Part shown: in pieces, positions 30,969 through 40,212 of the stretch | How the letters are laid out: each line of letters starts with the position of its first letter | How positions within the stretch are numbered: position 1 is the stretch's first letter | Assembly (NCBI RefSeq): GCF_900102795.1 | Contig: NZ_FMWG01000001.1 | Coordinates: 434,001 to 498,000, forward strand | Direction of reading: 5' to 3' | From: Epibacterium ulvae | GTDB taxonomy: Bacteria; Pseudomonadota; Alphaproteobacteria; Rhodobacterales; Rhodobacteraceae | Length of the DNA: 64,000 nt | The notes under the pieces: model-generated | Databases searched by the model: none | Told to the model about the DNA's origin: nothing | What the model saw: only the letters and a program-made list of their open reading frames with translations | Translations under genes and position numbers: made by a program

Positions 30969-32087
30969 ATGGCAGGCCCACATGACACACGTTCCACAGT
31001 AGATTTGGGCGCTATGTTGCATCTGCGGGGGCAAGCACTGGAAAAAGGTGCGCCTATTGCGCTGCCTTTGGTTTCTAGCTCTATGTATCATTTGCCTGGT
31101 TTACCAGATGGATCCGCGGCTTATGGACGTGCGGACAATCCCACGTGGGAGCATCTGGAGCATATGCTTAGCCATTTGGAACAAGCAGAGGCGATTAGCT
31201 TTCCCTCTGGAATGGCAGCCATCGCCGCGGCGTTATTTGCAACTCTCAAGACGGGGGATCGCCTGCTGATCCCGTCAGATGGGTATTATGTGACACGGCG
31301 TCTGTCTGATCGCTTTTTGTCTCGCCTTGGTGTTGAAATTGTAGAACGTCCGACTGCGCGATTCAGTGAAGGGGGCTTTGAAGGCTTTGCTGTTGTTTAT
31401 TTAGAAACGCCGTCAAACCCTGGCCTTGATATGATGGATTTGGCTGCGGTTGCAGCGGATGTGCGGGCTGCAGGTGGGGTTACGATTGCAGACAACACAA
31501 CGATGACGCCTTTGGGGCAGCGCCCGCTTGATCTTGGTATCGATATCGTTGTCGCTTCGGATACCAAAGCGATGGGGGGGCACTCTGATCTGCTCATGGG
31601 GCATATCGCCAGTCGTCGTTCCGACCTGATTGAAGCAATGAGAGAATGGCGGACATTTTCAGGCTCTATTCCTGGGGCGCAGCCGGCATGGTTGCTCCAT
31701 CGCGGCATGGAGACGTTGGATGTACGGTTTGATCGTATGTGCACCTCTGCTCAAATCTTGGCAGAGCGCCTATCTGCGCTGCAAGGCGCACCAAAGCTGC
31801 GCTATCCAGGACTGCCTGGTGATTCTGCCTATGTTTTGTCGCAGAAACAATGCCTGCGTCATGGGTTTTTGATGTCTTTGACCTTTGAGACTGAAGCCAA
31901 AGCAGAGGCCTTTATCAACACGTGTGCCTTGATCCGCCCAGCAACCTCATTTGGTGGTGTACATACGTCGGCTGAGCGTCGCGCACGTTGGGGCGATGCA
32001 GTCCCTGCGGGGTTTGTACGACTTTCTGTTGGAGTGGAGCCTGTCGAGGAGCTGTGGAACGCAATTTGCGATGCTTTGCCTGATTAG
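30969..32087 (+). CDS. metC: Cystathionine beta-lyase
   Basis: 372 aa, a Cys/Met-metabolism PLP enzyme. The PLP lysine lies in SDTKAMGGHSDLLMG; other family marks are YGRADNPTWEHLE and FPSGMAAIAAALFA. It cleaves cystathionine to homocysteine, pyruvate and ammonia in methionine synthesis. AAAGGACAGG precedes the start. A related gamma-lyase activity cannot be excluded from sequence. Confidence 0.88.
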   Translation: MAGPHDTRSTVDLGAMLHLRGQALEKGAPIALPLVSSSMYHLPGLPDGSAAYGRADNPTWEHLEHMLSHLEQAEAISFPSGMAAIAAALFATLKTGDRLLIPSDGYYVTRRLSDRFLSRLGVEIVERPTARFSEGGFEGFAVVYLETPSNPGLDMMDLAAVAADVRAAGGVTIADNTTMTPLGQRPLDLGIDIVVASDTKAMGGHSDLLMGHIASRRSDLIEAMREWRTFSGSIPGAQPAWLLHRGMETLDVRFDRMCTSAQILAERLSALQGAPKLRYPGLPGDSAYVLSQKQCLRHGFLMSLTFETEAKAEAFINTCALIRPATSFGGVHTSAERRARWGDAVPAGFVRLSVGVEPVEELWNAICDALPD

Positions 32088-32118
32088 GGTCTGGCAGCAA
32101 AGCCTGTGATAGATTTGC

Positions 32119-32550
32119 CTAGAGCACGCCAATTTCTGCAAGAGCTTGAGACAGCTCGGGAGGGAGTGGATCTTCGGTTGTGGATCCTTTTGTGAGATCC
32201 GCTGGACTATCTTCGGTTTTGAGATAGCGCCAGCCTTGAAAAGGGCGTTTGGGGGCGGTTTGTGTGCTGTGTACTTTAGGTTCCAGAACAATCGCGCAAC
32301 GCCTTACGCCGTCTTCTGATGTTACCTCATCTAATCGTAAAATGCGTTGTCGACATTGGATCAACCCTTTGATGACCCAGTAAATTGAGCCACCATTCAG
32401 GAGTTCTGCTTCACGCTTTGGCCACATGCGGGTTATGTGGCGCGGGCAGCCATCTGTCCAATTCTTGCGATGAAGATCTTGCCAGGCCTGAAGGGTTTCC
32501 ACGCTCTCGCTTCCTACTGAAAGTTTGACGAGGTTTACGGTCTTGTCCAC
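32119..32550 (-). CDS. DUF1489 family protein
   Basis: 143 aa starting with GTG at 32550 (MDKTVNLVKLSVGSESV). The family is found mostly in alphaproteobacteria and has no known function. Recognised by MWPKREAELLNGGSIYWVIKG and the length. It is convergent with metC and divergent from nrdJ; its start lies among DnaA-box-like sequences. Confidence 0.75.
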   Translation of the reverse strand: MDKTVNLVKLSVGSESVETLQAWQDLHRKNWTDGCPRHITRMWPKREAELLNGGSIYWVIKGLIQCRQRILRLDEVTSEDGVRRCAIVLEPKVHSTQTAPKRPFQGWRYLKTEDSPADLTKGSTTEDPLPPELSQALAEIGVL

Positions 32551-32600
32551 AGGTTATCCCCAGAGTCGTTCAACATGAATACGAGTTATATATAGTAGCT
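32543..32600. promoter_or_regulatory. DnaA-box-like pair and palindromic AT block upstream of nrdJ
   Basis: TTGTCCACA (32543-32551) and TTATCCCCA (32554-32562) each match the DnaA box TTATNCACA at all but one base. Downstream, GTTATATATAGTAG (from about 32585) resembles one NrdR half-box. Both DnaA and NrdR control ribonucleotide reductase genes in other bacteria, so a link to nrdJ is plausible. Binding is not shown. Confidence 0.4.
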
Positions 32601-32743
32601 CTAGAATTGCTGCAGACAAGGTCTTGTGGTATTCTGAGAAAAGAATTGCTCGAGCAGTAAATTTCTCGTTGAGAAAATTCAAAGCTGCAGCTATCAGCTT
32701 CTGCTACTCTGACTGCCTCAAATTCATAAGGAATCACACCCAA

Positions 32744-35029
32744 ATGAGCCGCTTTGCTGCCCCCATTGCCGAACAAATCTGGGATATGAAATACCGCTTT
32801 AAGAATGCGGATGGATCTCCGATTGATGTGACCGTAGAGGACAGTTGGCGCCGGATTGCGCGCGATCTGGCACGTGCAGAAAAAGATCCTGCAGCTTGGG
32901 AAGTGAAATTTTATGAGGCGCTGGAGGATTTTAAATATCTTCCTGCCGGACGGATTACAGCAGGTGCGGGCACCGCGCGGCAGGTGACGCTGTTTAACTG
33001 TTTTGTGATGGGCACAGTTCCCGACAGCATGTCTGGCATTTTTGATATGTTAAAAGAAGCCGCGCTGACCATGCAGCAGGGCGGCGGTATTGGGTATGAT
33101 TTCTCAACCATCCGCCCACGTGGGGCTGATGTAAAAGGTGTTGCTGCAGATGCCTCTGGTCCATTGTCCTTTATGGACGTGTGGGATGCGATGTGCCGCA
33201 CGATTATGTCAGCCGGGTCACGCCGGGGCGCGATGATGGCGACCATGCGGTGTGATCATCCGGATGTAGAAGATTTTATCACTGCAAAAGCGGATTCAGC
33301 GCGCCTGCGCATGTTTAACATGTCCGTGCTTATCACCGATCCATTTATGGAAGCGGTGAAAGCAGATGGATCATGGGAATTAGTCTTTGACGGCAAAGTG
33401 TATCAGACCGTTCAGGCACGTGACCTGTGGAATAAGATCATGCAGGCGACGTATGACTATGCCGAGCCTGGGGTGATCTTTATTGACCGCATCAATAAAT
33501 CCAACAACCTGAATTACGTAGAGCAGATCGCAGCGACCAACCCGTGTGGTGAGCAACCTTTGCCACCTTATGGGGCGTGTTTGCTTGGCTCGGTTAATCT
33601 GGCGCGTTTGGTAACAAATCCTTTTGAAACCAATGCAGAGCTTGACCCCGAAGCGCTTAAAGAACTCGTTGGCACGGCTGTGCGGATGATGGACAATGTG
33701 GTAGATGTTTCCAAATTCCCATTAGATGCGCAAGCACAGGAAGCGAAGAACAAACGCCGGATTGGTCTGGGAGTTACCGGGCTGGCAGATGCGTTGCTGA
33801 TGCTGGGTCTGAGATATGGTTCTGACGAGGCGGCGCGTCAAACCGACCGCTGGTTGCACGCGATCGCGCGCGCCGCATATCTGGCGTCGGTGGATTTGGC
33901 AAAAGAAAAAGGCGCGTTCCCTTTGTTCGATGCTGAGGCATATCTGGCCTCAGGCAATATGATGAATATGGACGAGGATGTGCGCAATGCCATCCGTGAG
34001 AATGGCATTCGCAATGCCTTGCTGACCTCGATTGCACCAACGGGTACAATCTCATTATACGCTGGGAATGTCTCCTCCGGGATCGAGCCCGTCTTTGCAT
34101 ATGCTTATACGCGCAAGGTTTTACAGAAAGACGGCAGCCGCACCGAAGAGGAGGTTGTCGACTATGCTGTTCAGCTCTGGCGCGATAAATTCGGCGAAAA
34201 AACCTTGCCCGAGTATTTTGTGAATGCGCAAACCTTGGCGCCCAGCGATCATGTGAAAATGCAAGCAGCAGCGCAGAAATGGATCGACTCGTCGATTTCA
34301 AAAACCATTAACTGTCCCGAGGATATCTCATTTGATGATTTCAAAGATGTCTATATGCAGGCTTGGGATCAGGGATGTAAGGGGTGCACCACTTATCGCC
34401 CTAATGATGTGACGGGATCGGTCTTGTCGGTTTCTGAAAGCTCAGAAAAAGCGCCGGGTGAAGGTGCGGAAGCCCCCCAAGCGACAACAGGCGCAGATGT
34501 GGTCTATATGTCAGATCCACTGGATCGGCCACAGTCTTTGGAAGGCTCTACCTACAAGTTGAAGTGGCCAGATTCTGAGCATGCGATCTACTTGACAATC
34601 AATGATATTATAATTGGTGGACACCGCCGCCCGTTCGAAGTGTTTATCAACTCCAAAAATATGGAGCACTATGCTTGGACGCTTGCTCTAACCCGGATGA
34701 TCTCAGCCGTGTTCCGTCGCGGCGGCGATGTGTCTTTTGTGGTAGAAGAGCTGAAAGCCGTGTTCGACCCTCGTGGCGGTGCCTGGGTTCAGGGCAAATA
34801 CATTCCATCCATTCTTGCTGCGATCGGTGGTGTGATTGAGACTCATATGGTGAAAACGGGATTTATCGAAGGGGAAGGTATGGGATTGAAGTCCGACCCT
34901 AAGGCGGAAGTCGTAAATCTTACAGAAGCCCCTCGTGGTAAGGCTTGCCCATCTTGCGGCGAATACAGTTTGCAAATGGTTGAAGGATGTATGACCTGCA
35001 CAAGTTGTGGTTTTTCCAAGTGTGGCTAG
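32744..35029 (+). CDS. nrdJ: Adenosylcobalamin-dependent ribonucleoside-diphosphate reductase
   Basis: 761 aa from ATG 32744 with AAGGA at eleven bases; the frame is open 40 codons upstream but without family features. Class II markers: FNCFVMGTVPDSMSG, the loop NPCGEQPLPPYGACLLGSVN, and finger-loop SIAPTGTISLYAGNVSSGIEP. The C-terminus has zinc/redox cysteines CPSCGEYS and CMTCTSCGFSKCG. It makes deoxyribonucleotides independently of oxygen using vitamin B12. A Tn7-like element is inserted 18 bases after its stop codon, so its 3' end is the likely transposon target. Confidence 0.95.
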   Translation: MSRFAAPIAEQIWDMKYRFKNADGSPIDVTVEDSWRRIARDLARAEKDPAAWEVKFYEALEDFKYLPAGRITAGAGTARQVTLFNCFVMGTVPDSMSGIFDMLKEAALTMQQGGGIGYDFSTIRPRGADVKGVAADASGPLSFMDVWDAMCRTIMSAGSRRGAMMATMRCDHPDVEDFITAKADSARLRMFNMSVLITDPFMEAVKADGSWELVFDGKVYQTVQARDLWNKIMQATYDYAEPGVIFIDRINKSNNLNYVEQIAATNPCGEQPLPPYGACLLGSVNLARLVTNPFETNAELDPEALKELVGTAVRMMDNVVDVSKFPLDAQAQEAKNKRRIGLGVTGLADALLMLGLRYGSDEAARQTDRWLHAIARAAYLASVDLAKEKGAFPLFDAEAYLASGNMMNMDEDVRNAIRENGIRNALLTSIAPTGTISLYAGNVSSGIEPVFAYAYTRKVLQKDGSRTEEEVVDYAVQLWRDKFGEKTLPEYFVNAQTLAPSDHVKMQAAAQKWIDSSISKTINCPEDISFDDFKDVYMQAWDQGCKGCTTYRPNDVTGSVLSVSESSEKAPGEGAEAPQATTGADVVYMSDPLDRPQSLEGSTYKLKWPDSEHAIYLTINDIIIGGHRRPFEVFINSKNMEHYAWTLALTRMISAVFRRGGDVSFVVEELKAVFDPRGGAWVQGKYIPSILAAIGGVIETHMVKTGFIEGEGMGLKSDPKAEVVNLTEAPRGKACPSCGEYSLQMVEGCMTCTSCGFSKCG

Positions 35030-35042
35030 ATTTATGGGCCGT

Positions 35043-35047
35043 GTAGT
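35043..35047. repeat. Putative 5-bp target duplication GTAGT, left
   Basis: GTAGT here and at 55345-55349 flank the two ends of the Tn7-like element; the match extends further as GTAGTTGTG on both sides. Five bases is the normal Tn7-family duplication. The assignment assumes that the left end carries three extra TG dinucleotides compared with the right end. Confidence 0.6.
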
Positions 35048-35130
35048 TGTGTGTGTGGAACGACACATAAGGTGACACTTATTGACGCCGAGTTGCCACT
35101 TCTCGGCGTCAAACCTGCAATTTTTATGAC
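35048..35130. repeat. Left end of the Tn7-like element with TnsB-type repeats
   Basis: Related 18-19 bp sites are spaced 21-22 bp: GACACATAAGGTGACACTT (35062-35080), GACGCCGAGTTGCCACTT (35084-35101) and GGCGTCAAACCTGCAATTT (35105-35123). A weaker fourth begins near 35128. Sites 2 and 3 create a perfect 11-bp inverted repeat TTGACGCCGAG / CTCGGCGTCAA (35083-35113) that might also form a hairpin in nrdJ read-through RNA. Confidence 0.75.
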
Positions 35131-35345
35131 AACCTTTTGCGTGCGCCATCATTTGTATTGCAACTGGTGAAAAGTGAAAATTCGGTGCAGTTGCCGGTAT
35201 GGCTTCCTATGTTGGATAAAAGCAAACTCGCACTCAAAACTTCGTTGCAGCAAGTTTTTTCCAATTTTGGCAAATATATGATGGAGATCAACATAAGATT
35301 GCATCACATTATATTTATTCAATTTGAGGAATTGACGATCTAACA

Positions 35346-36143
35346 ATGAATGAGTTTGACGAGTTACCCCCGCTCCGTAAGACAACCATATCAGGTCGTG
35401 TTCAAGTCCGACGTGCACGTACCGTCGAGCAAATCCAACGCGCAAAAAAGCACGGTTATGCTAATCTCTTGGAACGGGTGGAGATCAATGACAGATCTTC
35501 TCCTGACTACGTTGTGTCTGAAGTTCTCGTCTTCTTGATGAGGGAAACCAAGACGCACAACAACCGCGCTCTTTTTGACAAGCTCTTTTTCGTTCTGTGG
35601 CAACGCATTAAACGGTCCTTCCCGTGGTACATCCCCGGTCAGGATGGCACAGATGATTCAAGCCAGCTTCAAATGGAAGACATGGTCTTAGATAGCTTGG
35701 GAGCCCTGATTGCGAGTGATCAGGCTGACTATGATGAAGACTTAGACTATTATGAAGTCAGTTTTGACCAGGCCATAAAGTTTGATCGGATAGATGCATG
35801 GCGTTCGGTCATGGGTAACGCCGCAAAGCGTGTTTCAATGACAACTGGTGATGAGGAAGAGCGTCTGACAGCCGAGGTAAAAACTGCACTCACAAAAATG
35901 GCGAGTGATGATTTTGTTGAAAACGAAGAAAAAATTTACCTGAAAGAGTCATTGCGTGCGATTAGCCAACTCCCAGAGAAGGAAAGGGAGGTTATGCTGT
36001 ACAAGATGAAGCAATACCCCATTGAGTCGACTGACCCATCCATCATTTCAATTTCATCAATCCTGAAGTGTACGCCGAAGACTGTTCAAAATCGTCTCAA
36101 GTCAGCGCGCTCCAGAATTAAGAAGATGTTAGGGGAGGAATAA
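35346..36143 (+). CDS. Sigma-70 family RNA polymerase sigma factor-like protein
   Basis: 265 aa. The C-terminal region (about 205-262) is a good sigma region 4: AISQLPEKEREVMLYKMKQY followed by an HTH, SSILKCTPKTVQNRLKSARSRIKKML. The middle part (about 60-140) is acidic and could correspond to region 2, but is diverged. It is the first transposon cargo gene and overlaps the next gene, so it heads the six-gene operon. It might drive transcription of that operon or of host genes upon a signal. It is much longer than standard ECF factors in the N-terminal part. Confidence 0.65.
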   Translation: MNEFDELPPLRKTTISGRVQVRRARTVEQIQRAKKHGYANLLERVEINDRSSPDYVVSEVLVFLMRETKTHNNRALFDKLFFVLWQRIKRSFPWYIPGQDGTDDSSQLQMEDMVLDSLGALIASDQADYDEDLDYYEVSFDQAIKFDRIDAWRSVMGNAAKRVSMTTGDEEERLTAEVKTALTKMASDDFVENEEKIYLKESLRAISQLPEKEREVMLYKMKQYPIESTDPSIISISSILKCTPKTVQNRLKSARSRIKKMLGEE

Positions 36144-36694
36144 TGATGCCCAAGAATCTTACAAAAGAGGATGTCCTGCGTTCGTTCTCCATTGAGGAAG
36201 ATCAGTCCAAGGAAACGCTTGATGCCTACCTTAAGCAATACCCTCAGTTCGCTTTGAATCTTATTGAGCTGTCGCTTGAGCTTGAGCTACTTGAGCCTCG
36301 ATCATCCGACGCAGATGAAGGCGTTGAAACCAACCCAATAGACACATCACAGGTGAAAGCCGCTTTAAGCGGTGAAAATGCCAAAGGGATTGCAAAAGAG
36401 TTAGGATTCCCACGCGCTGTTGTCGCCGCATTTAGAGATAGAGTTTTTGCACCAGAAACGCTGCCTCAGTCGCTAGTGCGCCGAACCGCATCTGCTGCTT
36501 CAATCGGCAAAGCACAGCTTTTAGCTTATTTGTGCATGCCAACGCATATGCCTTCCGGTCTCTCAATGAAAGCGACGGGTAAGCCTGAGGAGATGGAGAA
36601 GATTTCATTTTCAGATTTTGTTGCGGACTTGGGTCTTGATGAGACGCAGAAGGCACGGCTCTACGACGGCGGTTACGACAATGGATCCAATTGA
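36143..36694 (+). CDS. Unrecognised protein, possible partner of the sigma factor
   Basis: 183 aa, acidic, mostly helical in appearance. ATGATG at 36143/36146 follows AGGGGAGGAA; the second ATG has the better spacing, and the first overlaps the sigma-factor stop (TAATG). Residues about 70-95 (AALSGENAKGIAKELGFPRA) look like an HTH. No known domain was recognised. Its place between the sigma factor and the peptidase-helicase suggests it could be an anti-sigma-like protein or a peptidase substrate, as ImmA/IrrE-type peptidases often cleave regulators encoded beside them. That is inference. Confidence 0.6.
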   Translation: MMPKNLTKEDVLRSFSIEEDQSKETLDAYLKQYPQFALNLIELSLELELLEPRSSDADEGVETNPIDTSQVKAALSGENAKGIAKELGFPRAVVAAFRDRVFAPETLPQSLVRRTASAASIGKAQLLAYLCMPTHMPSGLSMKATGKPEEMEKISFSDFVADLGLDETQKARLYDGGYDNGSN

Positions 36695-39600
36695 GCGGGG
36701 TAGACAACGCGCTGACGAGCTTCATAAAGAGATAGTTGCAACTGGCGTTGACCCATCTGACTTAATGGGCATCGCTCTAGCTGCTGTAGGCATTTGCGGA
36801 AAATACGATGTTGAAGTTCAAAAGGCCAAGCCGGGGAGCGCTCCTTTAAAGGGATGTCACGCTTACCTCGACACGGACCTTGCTGTACTTGTCTATGCCG
36901 AAACAGGTGACACTTTTCTTGATGCATTTCATGTTGCTCATGAGGTTGGCCACTTGGAATTTGGAGGCCAAGTCCACACTGACACCGAAATCGAACCGGA
37001 CCCTCTACGGCCGACAGAGGTAGCTTCTGTTGGCGTTGAACGTGTTGTTGATTACGGTCGCCGGCAACGGCGCGAAGTCCAAATGGATCTGTTTGCGCGC
37101 GAGCTACTATTTCCAAGGTCACTTGCTAGGACGATGCACCTAAATGATCTAAAATCGGCGTCTAGTATTTCAGCAGAACTGGGCATTCCATTTGCGGTCA
37201 CCGCAATGCAGATCATGGATGCTATTTTGCTGCCGGTGCGACCTCCGTTCGTAGCGAAAGCACCGACACCCAAGCCCCTCAACGACGTTCAAACCAGGGC
37301 CGCAGAACATCGCGGGTCACCTTTCTTACTTGAAGCAGGTCCGGGGACCGGAAAAACACAAACTCTGGTTGGCCGGATCACGTCATTGCGCGATGAAGGT
37401 GCAGACCCCGAACGGCTGCTTGTACTGACCTATTCCAACAAAGCTGCCGGAGAAATGTTGGAACGCATCACCTCAGCATGGCCGGAGGCCGCAGGCAAGA
37501 TGTGGGTAGGCACGTTTCATTCGTTTGGTTTGGACTTGATCCGTCGTTTCTACGACAAGTTGGGATTGCCGGACAATCCCGTGATGATGGATCAAACTGA
37601 AGCGATTGAGCTTCTTGAAATTGAATATGCACATCTAGATTTGACCCGTTTTCGCGACCTTTGGGATCCCACAGACAAACTACGTTCCATTTTATCAGCC
37701 ATTTCACGTGCAAAGGACGAGGTTGTTGATGCTCAGAAGTACGCTAATTTAGCAACTGCGATGGTGGATGAGATTGATCCGTCGGACGAAGTTCGTAAAA
37801 AGTCAGCACTTATTTGCGAAGAAGTAGCAAAGGTCTACGAGGTCTACGAGCGTCTCAAAAAACAGCGCAACAAGCTAGATTTTGGGGATCTGGTGGCACT
37901 ACCGGTAGGCCTGTTTGAAAGTGACCCAATCGCACGCAGCCTGATTCAATCTGAATATGACCACGTCTTGGTCGATGAATATCAGGACGTAAACCGGGCT
38001 AGCGTTCGCTTGCTAAAAGCAGTTGTTGGAAACGGGGAGAACTTGTGGGTTGTGGGTGATGCGAAACAATCGATCTACAGATTTCGAGGTGCGTCATCGT
38101 ACAATTTGATAAGATTCGATACGGAAGATTTTCCCAACGGAGCACGTGCAGAGCTAACGACGAACTATCGATCAAGCGATGAGATCTGCAAGGCATTCGA
38201 AACCTTTGCCCGCTCTGGAATGCGCAATGCTCCGGCATCATTCAAGGTCGATGCGGCTCGTGGCGCGCTTAAATCAAAACCTCAGTTCATACGTGCACGT
38301 AACAAGGATGACGAGATCGAGGTCTTAGCGAAATCTATCCAGGCGGTTCATCAAACTGGTGTGCCTTACCAAGATCAAGCAGTCCTGTGCAAAGGAAACG
38401 AACGATTGGCAGCTCTCGCTGCTGGCCTGGAGGAACGGGGGATTCCCGCCCTCTTCCTTGGGCCATTGTTTGAACGCGATGAAATACGAGAATTAATGTC
38501 ACTGCTCTCGCTCGCGGTTGAGGCACGACCCATGGGTTTGGTCAAAGTAGCCTGCATGAAATCGTTCGAAATGGAACTTAATGATGTTGAGATGATCGTT
38601 TTAGCGATGCGGGAGGCAAGCATTGATCGTTTAGGTTTGTGGCCTGAGTTTGATACGACCAACTTGGCACTTTCCTCTACCGGCCGCGTTGGCTTCGAAC
38701 GGCTTCAAGCAGTTTTCAAAGATATAGGGCCTGCGACAGATCCTTGGGACCTTCTGACCAGGGTTCTTCTAGATGACACGCATCACCTTGCTGATCTGGC
38801 CAAAGGAACCACTGCTTCGAATAGGAATGCATCAATTGCCATTTGGCAATTCATGAACTTTCTGCGGACCTTTCCGAGAGAGGGGGATGGATATCCCATC
38901 CAGAGATTGATGAACCATGTTCGACGCATCGCGTTGTTGGCCGATGACCGTGATTTACGGCAGTTACCAGATGCGGCGCAGGAGGTAGATGCGGTACGCC
39001 TGATGACCATGCATGGCAGCAAAGGATTAGAGTTCCCTGTAGTCCATGTTCCAAGCCTGACAAAGGACTCGATCCCAATTGGGTTTAGCGGATTTACCAA
39101 GCCGCTAGACCCACCAGATGGTATGATCGAGGGAGTTGCTGGTCCGGGGATCGATGCCTTGCGAGAAGGGCATGAAGAAGAACAAGAATGTTTGTTTTTT
39201 GTTGCGATGTCTCGCGCCGAAGACCAACTCTATCTTTATGCGGCGACTGAAACGATCGCGAAAGGCAATACTTCCGGGCGAAACCGACCTTCTTCTCCAT
39301 TCGTGTCTCTGCTTGGCGACACTATTGAAACACCGCCTGTCGATGGAACAACTGCTCGAACATCGAGAAACGCTAGCCCAATTGGGGTAAATTTTGATGC
39401 ACCATTGGAATTGTATCCTGCGATTCCAGATCAATATATGGCTTGCCCGAGGAAGGTCTTCTATACTCACATCATGAAGCTGGGTGGGCGGCGGCGAGAA
39501 ACACCGTTCATGCTCATGCATAACACTGTCCAAAAATTTGTAGATACGGTCAAAACCATGCATGGGACTGCTCTTGCTTGGGCAAATGTAGCAGGCCACT

Positions 39601-40127
39601 TTGAACAGGCATGGGTCGAAGAAGGTCCGACAGAGAACCCGTACTGCAACGACTACAAATCGATTGCCCATGATCTGTGTCAGTTCTTCATTGCTAACCA
39701 TGCAGGATTGCAAGGTGTGGAACCGCCCAAGTTGGAATACCACTTTGGCGATTGTTACGTCGTTTTGCGCCCTGACGAAGCACATACCATTTCATCCCCG
39801 TCAAAGACTCTGAGACGAATCAGGACAGGTCGTATGCAGCGTAAGCCGCTCGACAATCTTGAAATTTGTATGTTGTTTCTGGCATCAGAGATTGACCCAA
39901 GTATCTCCGGAGCCGAGATGTTGTTTCTAACAAGCCACGATCTTTTTCCAGTGGAACTCAAAACTCAGATGGCTAAGAACCGGGTTTCCAAATTGCACGG
40001 CTTAGGTAAGGCTTTCCATCAAGGTAGGTTTGAGACCAACCCAGATGATCGCTGCCCAAACTGCTCAAACTACTTTGTCTGCGGTAAATTACCGGCCGGT
40101 ACGGTGCGTAAAAAAAATCTTAATTAA
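36681..40127 (+). CDS. ImmA/IrrE-type metallopeptidase fused to UvrD-like helicase with Fe-S C-terminus
   Basis: 1148 aa. Residues about 60-190 hold a zinc metallopeptidase of ImmA/IrrE type (HVAHEVGHLEF, HEVGH at 87-91). Residues about 200-870 form a superfamily 1A helicase: Walker A GPGTGKT at 220-226, DEYQD at 433-437, TNYRSSDEI, and MTMHGSKGLEFPVVHV late. The C-terminus has C922 plus C1125, C1128 and C1134, the cysteine layout of AddB/Cas4 iron-sulfur nucleases. The catalytic D-ExK of such a nuclease looks degenerate (RRIRTGR where DYKTGR is usual). The start overlaps the previous gene by 14 bases. Likely a DNA-processing effector or sensor with a protease switch. Confidence 0.85.
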   Translation: MDPIERGRQRADELHKEIVATGVDPSDLMGIALAAVGICGKYDVEVQKAKPGSAPLKGCHAYLDTDLAVLVYAETGDTFLDAFHVAHEVGHLEFGGQVHTDTEIEPDPLRPTEVASVGVERVVDYGRRQRREVQMDLFARELLFPRSLARTMHLNDLKSASSISAELGIPFAVTAMQIMDAILLPVRPPFVAKAPTPKPLNDVQTRAAEHRGSPFLLEAGPGTGKTQTLVGRITSLRDEGADPERLLVLTYSNKAAGEMLERITSAWPEAAGKMWVGTFHSFGLDLIRRFYDKLGLPDNPVMMDQTEAIELLEIEYAHLDLTRFRDLWDPTDKLRSILSAISRAKDEVVDAQKYANLATAMVDEIDPSDEVRKKSALICEEVAKVYEVYERLKKQRNKLDFGDLVALPVGLFESDPIARSLIQSEYDHVLVDEYQDVNRASVRLLKAVVGNGENLWVVGDAKQSIYRFRGASSYNLIRFDTEDFPNGARAELTTNYRSSDEICKAFETFARSGMRNAPASFKVDAARGALKSKPQFIRARNKDDEIEVLAKSIQAVHQTGVPYQDQAVLCKGNERLAALAAGLEERGIPALFLGPLFERDEIRELMSLLSLAVEARPMGLVKVACMKSFEMELNDVEMIVLAMREASIDRLGLWPEFDTTNLALSSTGRVGFERLQAVFKDIGPATDPWDLLTRVLLDDTHHLADLAKGTTASNRNASIAIWQFMNFLRTFPREGDGYPIQRLMNHVRRIALLADDRDLRQLPDAAQEVDAVRLMTMHGSKGLEFPVVHVPSLTKDSIPIGFSGFTKPLDPPDGMIEGVAGPGIDALREGHEEEQECLFFVAMSRAEDQLYLYAATETIAKGNTSGRNRPSSPFVSLLGDTIETPPVDGTTARTSRNASPIGVNFDAPLELYPAIPDQYMACPRKVFYTHIMKLGGRRRETPFMLMHNTVQKFVDTVKTMHGTALAWANVAGHFEQAWVEEGPTENPYCNDYKSIAHDLCQFFIANHAGLQGVEPPKLEYHFGDCYVVLRPDEAHTISSPSKTLRRIRTGRMQRKPLDNLEICMLFLASEIDPSISGAEMLFLTSHDLFPVELKTQMAKNRVSKLHGLGKAFHQGRFETNPDDRCPNCSNYFVCGKLPAGTVRKKNLN

Positions 40128-40212
40128 TTTTTACCGACTCTCAGAAATTGAGTCGATTGACCCATTGCAAGCAGGGACAGGCAGTTCGTGCATAACATAA
40201 AGGGTCATTCAA

